Below the pieces are notes generated by a model, which ran no database searches, was not told where the DNA came from, and saw nothing but the letters and a program-made list of their open reading frames with translations. From assembly GCF_003332825.1 (NCBI RefSeq), contig NZ_QIRF01000007.1, positions 84,649 to 148,648 of the forward strand: a DNA stretch of 64,000 nt, read 5' to 3'. Position numbers and translations under genes: made by a program. Source of the DNA: Dyella sp. C9. Its GTDB lineage: Bacteria > Pseudomonadota > Gammaproteobacteria > Xanthomonadales > Rhodanobacteraceae. Within the stretch, counting starts at the first letter, position 1; every line of letters starts with the position of its first letter. Shown piece after piece: positions 17,201 through 24,900 of this stretch.

Positions 17201-19712
17201 TGGCGCGCAGAACGAAGTCGGCGCGCTCGCGGGTGACAACGAGGGAACGATCTCCAATGCCTACGCCACCACGACAGTGAGCGACCCCAATGCGATGGGG
17301 GTGGAACTGGCCGGCAACAGCGGGCTCAACATCCCGTCGATCGGCGGGCTGGTCGGCTACAACGGCGGCAGCCTCACTCAGGTCTATGCCACCGGTGCGG
17401 TATCGGGAGCCTACAATCTCTTCCTCGGTGGCCTTGTCGGCTACAACGCCGGTTCCATCAACAATGCCTTCGCCACTGGCGCGGTCACCAGCGCTGCGCC
17501 TTCCAGCCTGACCAGCCCCTCGCAGGGGGCGGTCTACGCGGGCGGCCTCACCGGCTTCAACGGCGGCACCATTGCCAGTGCCTATGCGTCGGGCGCGGTG
17601 TCGACCACCGGACTCGAAGCGGACGCGGGTGGTTTTGCCGGCGGCAACGACGGCAGCATCAGCAATGCCTACGCCACCGGTGCCGTCTCGACCGACCAGA
17701 GCAGCTTCGGCGTCGGCGGATTCATCGGCTACAACATGGCGGGCGGCAGCATCGCCGATGCCTACAGCCTTGGATCCGCCTCGGGCAGCGGTGGCGCTTA
17801 CGTCGGTGCCTTCGCGGGACACAACGAAGGTTCGCTCACGGGTGTCTACTGGGATACCAGCACGTCGGGTTCGACCACCGGTATCGGTCTGGGCAGCAGC
17901 ACCGGTGCCATCGGCCTTGCCACCCCGCAATGGCTCACCGAAGGCCCCGTCGCCACCGGCGCCTTTGATACCAGCAACACCTGGGTGGCCGGCTATCCGT
18001 ACCCGGTGCTGAAGGCGTTGCCCTATGTGCTGGTCACTGCCTCGGGCAGCCAGACTTACGGGTCTTCCGCGCAATCCATCGGCATCACCGGCGTCACCGA
18101 CCAGGACGGCAATGATGCCAGCGCGCTGGTGAACACGTCGGGCATCAACTGGCTGACCACGGCAAGCGCGTCAAGCAATGCGGGTGGCTATGTGATCGGG
18201 GGCGAGGGCGCCACGGTCGCGCCGGACTATCAGCTCACCTACGTCGGGGCACTCGTTGTCGATCCCGCGTCACTCGTCATCACCGCGAACAACGCCAGCA
18301 AGACCTACAACGGCCTGGCCTACTCCGGGGGTAACGGGGTGACCTACAGCGGCTTCGTCAATGGCGACGGCACATCGGTGCTGAGTGGCTCACTCGCCTA
18401 CGGCGGCACGGCGCAGGGCGCGGTGAATGCCGGCAGCTACAGCATCGCGCCGGAAGGGCTTTCCGCCGCAAACTACATCATCACTTACGACGACGGCACG
18501 CTGACGGTGAATCCGGCGGTGCTTGCGGCCGGGCTCACCGGTACGGTCAGCAAGGTCTATGACGGCACCAGCACGGCCACGTTGGCTGCCGGCAATTACA
18601 CTTTGTCGGGCATCATCGGCGGCGACCAGGTGAGCCTCGATGACCCCGCTGCGGGAAGCTACGCTTCGGCCAACGTCGGCAGCAAGCTGGAGGTGACCGT
18701 GAACGGCCTCGCGCTGATCGGCGCCAGCGCAGGCAACTACGTTTTGGCGAGCAACAGCGCCAATGCGGACATTGGCACCATCACGCCTGCCTCGCTCGTC
18801 ATCACGGCCTCCAACCAGAGCAAGACCTATGGGCAGACGCTCAGCCTCGGGAGCACCGCCTTCTCGGAGAGCGGGCTGGTGGGCAATGACAGCGTCAGCG
18901 GCGTGACGCTGGCCAGCGCGGGCGCGCCTGCCAGCGCCAACGTGGCCCGCTCGCCCTACACCATCGCGGCCAGCCAGGCGGTGGGCACGGGGCTGTCCAA
19001 TTACGTGATCACCTATATGCCGGGCCTGTTGTACGTGGATCCGGCTCCGCTCACCGTGACTGCCAACAGCACCAGCGAGACTTACAACGGCCGTGCCTAT
19101 GCCGGCGGACACGGCGTCAGCTATAGCGGCTTCGTCAATGGCCAGAACGCATCGGTACTGGGCGGCCGGCTGCAATATGCAGGCACCGCGCAGGGCGCCA
19201 CGAATGTCGGCACCTACAGCATCGCGCCCGAGGGGCTGACGGCCGCCAATTACGCGATCACCTATGTCGACGGCACCCTGACGGTGAACCCGGCCACGCT
19301 GACCTATATCGCCAATCGCCTCAGCTTGCCCGATGGCGAAACACCGACGGGCATGTCGGGCCGGGTGGTCGGTTTCGTCGATGGACAGAATCTCGCCGAC
19401 GCGACCAGCGGCACGCTGGTGTGGACGACGAGCGCCACGTCGGGCAGTCTCGCGGGCAGTTACGCCATCGATGGCAGCGGGCTTACGGCACAGAACTACG
19501 TGTTCGTGCAATCGCCAGGCAACGCGACTGCGCTGACCTTGCGCCCCGTGCGCACGGGACGTGGCGCCGTCGCAAGCGCGGAGGCAGCGCCGTTGTCCGG
19601 CGGAACCCTGCTCGATGACGCGCAGTCGGCTTCCTCGGGCGGCAGCACGGCGGGAGCGCTACCGTCCAAGGCCAGTGTGCGCGTAGTGGGCCAAGGGGTG
19701 GCGCTGCCGTGA
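14271..19712 (+). CDS. Two-partner secretion exoprotein (TpsA, filamentous haemagglutinin-like)
   Basis: This 1813-residue secreted protein begins with the extended signal peptide region (MNRTYRLVWN) and a hydrophobic signal core, with cleavage probably after TARA near residue 65. A TPS (haemagglutinin-activity) domain follows, with NPYGVLFGPGAQVNAGG at 153-169. Two blocks of GLUG motifs, GGLVGYN-like units often followed by ISNAYATG, cover about 600-780 and 960-1195. Four or more MBG/YDG-type Ig-like repeats (such as SKTYNGLAYSGG and LTAANYAITYVDGTLTVNP) run from about 1330 to 1680. The partner transporter starts 22 bases downstream. An adhesin or biofilm matrix role is likely from the architecture; the target is unknown. 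The GLUG region is repetitive at DNA level. Confidence 0.92.
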   Translation: MNRTYRLVWNPTRQLWVIASELATRRTKAGRVPRHAVPRPSRLAWLCLWLPAAMLFTVVDTARAGEPPANTLPAGGQVTSGSGRITQSSNTTTISQQSQHLSLSWQSFNVGAAATVDFQQPNASSIAVNRIADVNGSQIYGHLDANGQVYLINPYGVLFGPGAQVNAGGLVASTLNVADAALNSNTMSFSGSGAGKVVNQGQLAAAPGGYVALLAGQVSNQGVIRAQLGTVVLAGGSAATLSFSGDQLVGVQVDQGALDALAENRNLIVADGGRVVMTAGAQDSLLASAVNNTGSVEAQTVQDHAGSISLLGGAQAGTVNVDGTLDASAPAGGNGGHIETSASQVSVANDAVITSKATYGQNGSWLIDPQDFTIAASGGDITGKTLSSELGSNNVTIESSSGSVSGSGNINVNDAVGWNTNTLTITAANNININAVMTAGGNAGLVMNTATANGTDTGVAGGTVNVALGSGRVDFTGSANSLAINGNPYTIITNLGAPGSTTGTDVQGINGNLSGDYALGADIDASATSGWNSGAGFAPLGTSASPFMGVFDGLGHTITHLTIDRPSAIAVGLFGWIGSNADVRNLGLIGGTVTGEGDVGDLAGANAGYISNSYASGEVTGDGGSIGGLVGYDDGWINDAHANGAVADVSGSGSVGGLAGINEGSLSNVYATGPVAGGGIDGGLVGYNLFVGSISNAYATGAVSGSYSVGGLVGMNEAAITDAYATGAVNGSPNSDYVGGLVGSNYSGGTISNAYATGTVGGDGTIGGFVGYNSGTISNAYWNEDRSGTATGVAAGTSTGVTGLSGSGSSPYAASSYQGFNFTTTPGAQGNAWVMVDSDGTLNGSNGGTLPMLASEYATTITNAHQLQLMAMNPAGSYVLGGNIDASATGTGNDVWGSGGFVPIGTSYNNLVTATGTAYPASATTPFTGTFNGLGHTINGLTINDLTTNAGLFGQVGDGGGNGLVTDVGLVGGTVSGGAQNEVGALAGDNEGTISNAYATTTVSDPNAMGVELAGNSGLNIPSIGGLVGYNGGSLTQVYATGAVSGAYNLFLGGLVGYNAGSINNAFATGAVTSAAPSSLTSPSQGAVYAGGLTGFNGGTIASAYASGAVSTTGLEADAGGFAGGNDGSISNAYATGAVSTDQSSFGVGGFIGYNMAGGSIADAYSLGSASGSGGAYVGAFAGHNEGSLTGVYWDTSTSGSTTGIGLGSSTGAIGLATPQWLTEGPVATGAFDTSNTWVAGYPYPVLKALPYVLVTASGSQTYGSSAQSIGITGVTDQDGNDASALVNTSGINWLTTASASSNAGGYVIGGEGATVAPDYQLTYVGALVVDPASLVITANNASKTYNGLAYSGGNGVTYSGFVNGDGTSVLSGSLAYGGTAQGAVNAGSYSIAPEGLSAANYIITYDDGTLTVNPAVLAAGLTGTVSKVYDGTSTATLAAGNYTLSGIIGGDQVSLDDPAAGSYASANVGSKLEVTVNGLALIGASAGNYVLASNSANADIGTITPASLVITASNQSKTYGQTLSLGSTAFSESGLVGNDSVSGVTLASAGAPASANVARSPYTIAASQAVGTGLSNYVITYMPGLLYVDPAPLTVTANSTSETYNGRAYAGGHGVSYSGFVNGQNASVLGGRLQYAGTAQGATNVGTYSIAPEGLTAANYAITYVDGTLTVNPATLTYIANRLSLPDGETPTGMSGRVVGFVDGQNLADATSGTLVWTTSATSGSLAGSYAIDGSGLTAQNYVFVQSPGNATALTLRPVRTGRGAVASAEAAPLSGGTLLDDAQSASSGGSTAGALPSKASVRVVGQGVALP

Positions 19713-19734
19713 CGCCTTGAGGTCCTTCCACGCC

Positions 19735-21438
19735 ATGCGCAAGCGAGTCAAGGTGAACCCGAGCGTTGCACGCGCGACCGTGTCGGCATGGCTGCTGGCG
19801 TTCTGCGCCGTAGGTACGACGATGGCGCAGAACGCCCCCACCGGTGGCCAGCTGTTGCAGCAATTGCAGCCGCGCGCAGGCCTGCCAGCCAACACGCCGC
19901 CCAGCGTAACGGTGCAGCCACTGCCGGTCGCGCCCGCGACGCAGTCGCCGCCCCTTCTCGTGCAGCGCATCGAGATCGAGGGCAACACCGTGTTCGATAC
20001 CGCCAGCCTGCATGCGCTGGTGGCCGACGGCGAAGGTCGCATGCTCACCCTCGAGCAGCTGCGGGCGTTGGCGCACAGGATCACCGACTACTACCACGCC
20101 CACGGCTATCCGCTGGCGCGGGCGATCGTGCCGCCGCAGGAAGTGCGGCAGCAGGTGGTGCGCATCGCCGTGGTGGAGGCGCGCTACGGCCAGGTGCGAC
20201 TGGACAACCACGGACCCGTGCGCGACGGCCTGCTGCAATCCACGCTGGGTCCGGTACAGGCGGGAGCGATGGTGGACCAGAATGTGCTGGATCGCCGCCT
20301 GTTGCTGATCGACGATCTTCCCGGTGGCGATGCCCACGCCACGCTGAGCGCGGGCACCCAGCCCGGCACTTCCGACCTGCTGGTACAGGCTGACCCGGCG
20401 CCACCGGTGATCGGCGACCTGAAGCTGGACGACTACGGCGATCGCTATACCGGCCGCGTGCGCGGTGATGGTGACCTTTCCGTGGTGGAGCCCTTGGGGC
20501 TGGGCGACCTGCTCGGCATCAGCGCGACCACTTCGGGCAGCGACATGCGCTATGGGCGGCTGGCCTACGAGCTGGCGCTGGGTGGTGGAGGCATGCGCAT
20601 GGGCGCCAGCTATTCCGCACTGGCCTACCGGCTGGGCGGCTCGCTGTCCGACACGCAGTCGCGCGGTTCGGCCGACCAGGGCAGCCTGTGGCTCTCGCAG
20701 GTGCTGTGGCGAAGTACGGCATGGAATGTGAGCGCGCGGCTTGGCGTGGACGACAAGCGCCTGCACGACGACGTCGACAGCACCGACGTGCGCGACGACC
20801 GCCGCATCCTGGCCTGGAACGCAGGCGTGCTCGCCAGCGAGCGGGACGCCTGGGAAGGCAGCGGCGCATCGACGGTTTCGCTGGTGGCCACGCACGGCCG
20901 CGTGTCGTTCGACAACGAGGATGCACAGGCCGCCGATGCCGCGTCGGCCGACACCCAGGGAACGTATACGCGCTGGGATGCCAGCCTCGGCCGGCTGCAG
21001 GCGTTGTCCGCGTCCACCAGCCTCTACCTGGCGCTGGACGGCCAATACAGCCGGCGCAATCTCGACAGCGCCGAACAGTTCCTGCTGGGCGGTCCCGACA
21101 GTGTCCGCGGCTACGAGGTGAACACGCTGGCCGGTGCCTCGGGCTATCTCGCCACCGCGGAGCTTCGGCGCGACCTGCACCTGTCCTGGCCCGGGCAGTG
21201 GCAGGCCTCGGTGCTGCTCGACCAGGGCGCCGTGTGGGTGAACGCGAAGTCCTGGCCGGGTGCCGGCGGCCCCAATCATGGTGTGCTTTCGAGTGGCGGA
21301 CTCGGTCTCGCCTGGGTCGGACCCTCGCGATGGACGGCACGGCTGCAGGTCGCCACGCCCATCGGTGGTACGCCGGCGCTGGCGGGCCATCGTCCGTCGG
21401 CGCGCGGCTGGCTGCAGTTGGTGAAGGCATTCCAGTAG
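19735..21438 (+). CDS. Two-partner secretion outer-membrane transporter (TpsB, ShlB/FhaC type)
   Basis: This 567-residue protein carries a signal peptide ending near TTMAQ. A POTRA domain follows (about 75-150), containing VQRIEIEGNTVFDTASLHALV and the YYHAHGYPLARA helix. The second half is a haemolysin-secretion-type beta-barrel ending with an aromatic residue near the C-terminus (VKAFQ). QFLLGGPDSVRGYEV is the conserved barrel motif equivalent to VRGY of FhaC. It should secrete the upstream TpsA partner across the outer membrane. I use ATG 19735 with GAGG upstream; an in-frame TTG 18 bases earlier is also possible. Confidence 0.93.
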   Translation: MRKRVKVNPSVARATVSAWLLAFCAVGTTMAQNAPTGGQLLQQLQPRAGLPANTPPSVTVQPLPVAPATQSPPLLVQRIEIEGNTVFDTASLHALVADGEGRMLTLEQLRALAHRITDYYHAHGYPLARAIVPPQEVRQQVVRIAVVEARYGQVRLDNHGPVRDGLLQSTLGPVQAGAMVDQNVLDRRLLLIDDLPGGDAHATLSAGTQPGTSDLLVQADPAPPVIGDLKLDDYGDRYTGRVRGDGDLSVVEPLGLGDLLGISATTSGSDMRYGRLAYELALGGGGMRMGASYSALAYRLGGSLSDTQSRGSADQGSLWLSQVLWRSTAWNVSARLGVDDKRLHDDVDSTDVRDDRRILAWNAGVLASERDAWEGSGASTVSLVATHGRVSFDNEDAQAADAASADTQGTYTRWDASLGRLQALSASTSLYLALDGQYSRRNLDSAEQFLLGGPDSVRGYEVNTLAGASGYLATAELRRDLHLSWPGQWQASVLLDQGAVWVNAKSWPGAGGPNHGVLSSGGLGLAWVGPSRWTARLQVATPIGGTPALAGHRPSARGWLQLVKAFQ

Positions 21439-21789
21439 GCCGTCGGCCGCAGTCGCGCAGGAAGTTGCGCCATGTTGTTTGCGCCTGCGGCGGATGTCTG
21501 TTGCGCTGCACCAGCAAATTTCACCAGTGCCACTGGTCAAAGACTCATGCCCGGAAGCCTCCGGCAGTGGTTTGCGGCAACAGCAAATGAAGAATCATTA
21601 AGCCGCGCCTGCATTTTCATAATTGTTTAGCGGGAACTCGTCCTATTCACTAGGCAGACACCGAAGACCGCGCTGTGGGGAGCAGTCGGTCGGAAGTCCT
21701 TGCGGGCCTTGCCTGCAAAGCGAACAGAACAACCAAGCCGTTCGGCGAGGGCCGTTGGCGACGTCACATTTGTCGGGGGAGAGAAAATA
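21439..21789 (+). other. 351-bp promoter region of the first TonB receptor
   Basis: There is no gene here. The stretch holds a perfect palindrome ACCAGTG-C-CACTGGT (21523-21537), a CCGGA/TCCGG hairpin after the TpsB gene and an AT-rich part (about 21590-21635) likely to contain the promoter. None of the TGnTAGCGnTAnCn boxes seen in the rest of the locus is present. Confidence 0.5.
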
Positions 21790-24700
21790 ATGAAGAGCAC
21801 GATGCAATCGTCCGCGTTGCAGGGAGGCCTGTATCCACCCTCGCGTACGTCGCTGCGTAACCGCCGCCTGGCGACGGCCATCGCGTTGGGATTGTCGTTG
21901 TTGTATGTGCCTGCCATCGCCCTGGCGCAGGACACAGGCCAGCCAGCCAGCGGCAGCACGGCGCAACCGGCCAAGCCGGATGCCAAGACCGACGCGGACA
22001 AGAGCAAGGACAAGAAGAAGACGGCCGACGGCAAGGATGTGGAGAACCTCGACGGTGTGACCGTGACGGGCATCCGCGCCAGCCTTGAGTCTTCGCAGTC
22101 GCTCAAGCAGAACGCCAGCCAGATCATCGATTCGGTGACCGCCTCCGACATCAATGCCTTGCCGGACCGCAGCGTGACCGAAACCCTGCAGCGCATCAGC
22201 GGCGTGACGGTGGATCACTTCCTCGCCGACGACGATCCGGACCATCCCTCGGCCGAAGGCAGCAGCGTGCTCATCCGCGGCCTGCCCTACGTGGCCAGCC
22301 TGCTCAACGGGCGCGAAAGCTTCTCGGCCAACAATGGCCGATCACTGGGTTTCGAGGACGTGCCGGCCGAGCTGATGGCCGGCGTGGACGTGTACAAGAA
22401 CCCGTCGGCGGAAATGATCGAGGGCGGCATCGGCGGCACGGTGGATCTGCGCACGCGCATGCCGTTCGACAACCCAGGCCAGCTCATCGCGTTCTCCGGC
22501 GGCGTCAACGAAGGCGACATGGCGAAGAAGTCCAAGCCGTCGGCCTCGTTCCTCTACAGCAACCGCTGGCACAGCGACGACCTCGGCGAATTCGGTGCTC
22601 TGATCGACGTCTCCTACTCCGAGCTGGCCACGCGCAGCGACGGCATCCAGACCAACCCGTACGTGCTGCGTCCGAACGCGACCGACACCGCGTACTACGC
22701 GCCCAACATCGCCGCCGGATCGCCCACCAGCAACGTCTACGTGCCGGGCGACATCAACTGGCAGGAAATGGACATGCAGCGCCGCCGCACCGGCATCTAC
22801 GGTGCCTTCCAGTGGCGTCCGAACGACAACCTCGAGCTGTCCTCGCAGTTCTTCCGTTCCAACTACAACCTGCAGTGGAACGAGCACTGGGTGCAGACGA
22901 ACGAAAGCAACTACAACGACGTGCTGCCGGCCGCTGGCACCCAGTTCAACTACAACGACCAGGGCGTGTTCACCAGCGGCGAGATGGCGTCCAATGCGTG
23001 GAAGGGCTCGCCGCCGGCAGGTCCCAACGGTGCGGTCGAGTACTACACCGACAACCGCATGCAGACCCAGTTCACGCGCACCACCGACTGGTCCAATAGC
23101 TTCAAGTACAACCTCAGCGACAACATGCTGCTGAGCGGCTCGGTGCAGTTCGTCAAGTCCACCAGCAATACCGTGGACTTCTCTGTCTACAACCAGTTCT
23201 ACATGCCGCCCGCCTACGTGACCGTGACCGGCACGCCCAGCCTGGTATCCAGCAACCCCGGCTTCTTCGCCAATTCCGCCAACTACTACCTGGCAGCGGC
23301 GATGGATCACCTCGAGTACGACTACGCCATGGAGCGCACCGCGCGCGTGGACCTGGAGTACAACTTCGTCGACAGCAGCTGGCTGCAGTTCTTCCGCGTG
23401 GGCCTGCGCGCCACCGATCGCGATGCGGACAGCAACAACACCAACAGCAACTACAACTGGGGCCCGATCAGCCAGGTGTGGCAGGGGGGCTACACCGGTC
23501 CGTCGAGCCTGGATTGGGCCAATACCATCCCGTCGTGGATGGAGCAGTCGTTCTCGATGGGCAACTTCTTCCGTGGCGCCAACCTGCCGACTACGCTGTG
23601 GTTCCCCAGCAACGCGCTCGTGAGCAACTACGCCAGGGCGGTCAATGCGCTGTACCAGATCGAGATGGCCAACTCCGGCAGCTGGCAGTCGCAGGAGCCG
23701 CTGGTGGGCACGCTGGGCTACAACGCCTCGCTCAAGGAAAATACGCAGGCGGCCTATGCCGCGCTGTACTTTGGCAATGAGGAGGCGCTGGGCGTGCCGT
23801 TCGACGGCAACATCGGCGCGCGCCTGGTCTACACCCAGCTCAACGCCATGGGCTCGGTGCTCAACCCCACTTCCAGCAACCTCTCCGGCAACACCAGTAC
23901 GCTGACGCCTGAGCAGGCCGCGCTGTTCAATGGCGAGTACTACCCGCTCAACGGCCGCAACGATTACCACAACGTGCTGCCCAGCCTGAACCTGCGCTTC
24001 AAGTTCACCGACGACCTGCAGCTGCGCCTGGCGGCATCCAAGGGCATGAGCCGCCCCGATCTGTCGCAGCTCTACTCGTACCTGAAGCTCGGCGCCTCGT
24101 GGGGCGGTGCGGCAGGCCAGGAGGCCAGCTTCCAGGGCTTCACCGGCAGCAGCACCGGGAACCCCGCGCTCAAGCCGATGACGGCCAACCAGTATGACCT
24201 GGCGCTGGAGTGGTACTTCGCACCCACCGGCCAGCTGTACACCACGCTGTTCAAGAAGGACATCCACAACTACATCACCAACGAGGTGTTCCAGCAGGAG
24301 GTCGAGGGCCAGCAGGTGGCGGTCAGCGGACCGGTCAACGCCGGCACCGGCAACGTAAAGGGTGGCGAGGTGGGCTACTCGCAGTTCTTCGACTTCCTCC
24401 CGGGCGCGCTGAAGGGCCTGGGCCTGCAGGCCAACTACACCTACCTGCAGAGCAGCAAGATCTACGGCACCACCTCGTGCGATCCGAACCATGCCAATGG
24501 TTCGTGCTCGCCCCAGTACATCGTCACCAACCCAGGCTTGCCGATGGCCGGCCTATCGACGCACAGCTACAACGTGATCGGCATGTACGAGTACGGCAAC
24601 TGGTCGGGCCGCCTGGCCTGGTCGTGGCGCAGCCGCTACCTGATCACGCCCGATGACACCGGCGACACCTACCTGCCGATGTGGAATGCCGCCTCCGGCC

Positions 24701-24900
24701 AGCTGGATGCCTCGGTGTTCTACCACTTCAACAAGAACATGCAGATTGGCCTGCAGATGAACAACCTGAGCAACACCACGCAGAAGGTGTTGATGGGACC
24801 CACCACCTATACGACGGGCCAGGTGGACTACAATCTCTACACACGCTCGCTGTTCATGAACGACCGCCGCTACGAGTTGGTGTTCCGAGCCACCTTCTGA
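21790..24900 (+). CDS. TonB-dependent receptor (likely xyloglucan oligosaccharide uptake)
   Basis: This 1036-residue outer-membrane receptor has a signal peptide (cleavage near PAIALA-QD), a charged Lys/Asp-rich linker, and a TonB-box-like stretch LDGVTVTGIRAS. A plug domain follows (about 95-210, with NALPDRSVTETLQRISGV and VDVYKNPSAEMIEGGIGGTV). The large barrel ends in Phe (FRATF). Receptors of this class import oligosaccharides in Xanthomonas and Caulobacter relatives. GGGGAGA before ATG 21790 supports the start. Its stop overlaps the start of the GH74 xyloglucanase gene, so the substrate is probably a xyloglucan fragment (inferred from context). Confidence 0.92.
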   Translation: MKSTMQSSALQGGLYPPSRTSLRNRRLATAIALGLSLLYVPAIALAQDTGQPASGSTAQPAKPDAKTDADKSKDKKKTADGKDVENLDGVTVTGIRASLESSQSLKQNASQIIDSVTASDINALPDRSVTETLQRISGVTVDHFLADDDPDHPSAEGSSVLIRGLPYVASLLNGRESFSANNGRSLGFEDVPAELMAGVDVYKNPSAEMIEGGIGGTVDLRTRMPFDNPGQLIAFSGGVNEGDMAKKSKPSASFLYSNRWHSDDLGEFGALIDVSYSELATRSDGIQTNPYVLRPNATDTAYYAPNIAAGSPTSNVYVPGDINWQEMDMQRRRTGIYGAFQWRPNDNLELSSQFFRSNYNLQWNEHWVQTNESNYNDVLPAAGTQFNYNDQGVFTSGEMASNAWKGSPPAGPNGAVEYYTDNRMQTQFTRTTDWSNSFKYNLSDNMLLSGSVQFVKSTSNTVDFSVYNQFYMPPAYVTVTGTPSLVSSNPGFFANSANYYLAAAMDHLEYDYAMERTARVDLEYNFVDSSWLQFFRVGLRATDRDADSNNTNSNYNWGPISQVWQGGYTGPSSLDWANTIPSWMEQSFSMGNFFRGANLPTTLWFPSNALVSNYARAVNALYQIEMANSGSWQSQEPLVGTLGYNASLKENTQAAYAALYFGNEEALGVPFDGNIGARLVYTQLNAMGSVLNPTSSNLSGNTSTLTPEQAALFNGEYYPLNGRNDYHNVLPSLNLRFKFTDDLQLRLAASKGMSRPDLSQLYSYLKLGASWGGAAGQEASFQGFTGSSTGNPALKPMTANQYDLALEWYFAPTGQLYTTLFKKDIHNYITNEVFQQEVEGQQVAVSGPVNAGTGNVKGGEVGYSQFFDFLPGALKGLGLQANYTYLQSSKIYGTTSCDPNHANGSCSPQYIVTNPGLPMAGLSTHSYNVIGMYEYGNWSGRLAWSWRSRYLITPDDTGDTYLPMWNAASGQLDASVFYHFNKNMQIGLQMNNLSNTTQKVLMGPTTYTTGQVDYNLYTRSLFMNDRRYELVFRATF

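Noticed and set aside
16080..17860. Regularly repeated units considered as a CRISPR array
   Set aside because: The repeats are degenerate, in frame and encode GLUG motifs of the adhesin. There is no constant spacer length and no cas gene.
14907..18074. A 1055-codon open frame on the minus strand inside the adhesin gene
   Set aside because: It is an antisense shadow. Its composition is low-complexity Arg/Ala/His-rich sequence without domain motifs, while the plus frame has clear ESPR, TPS and GLUG domains.
19717..19734. TTG 19717 as the start of the TpsB gene
   Set aside because: ATG 19735 is a better codon and has GAGG upstream, whereas the TTG has no visible RBS. It remains possible but less likely.
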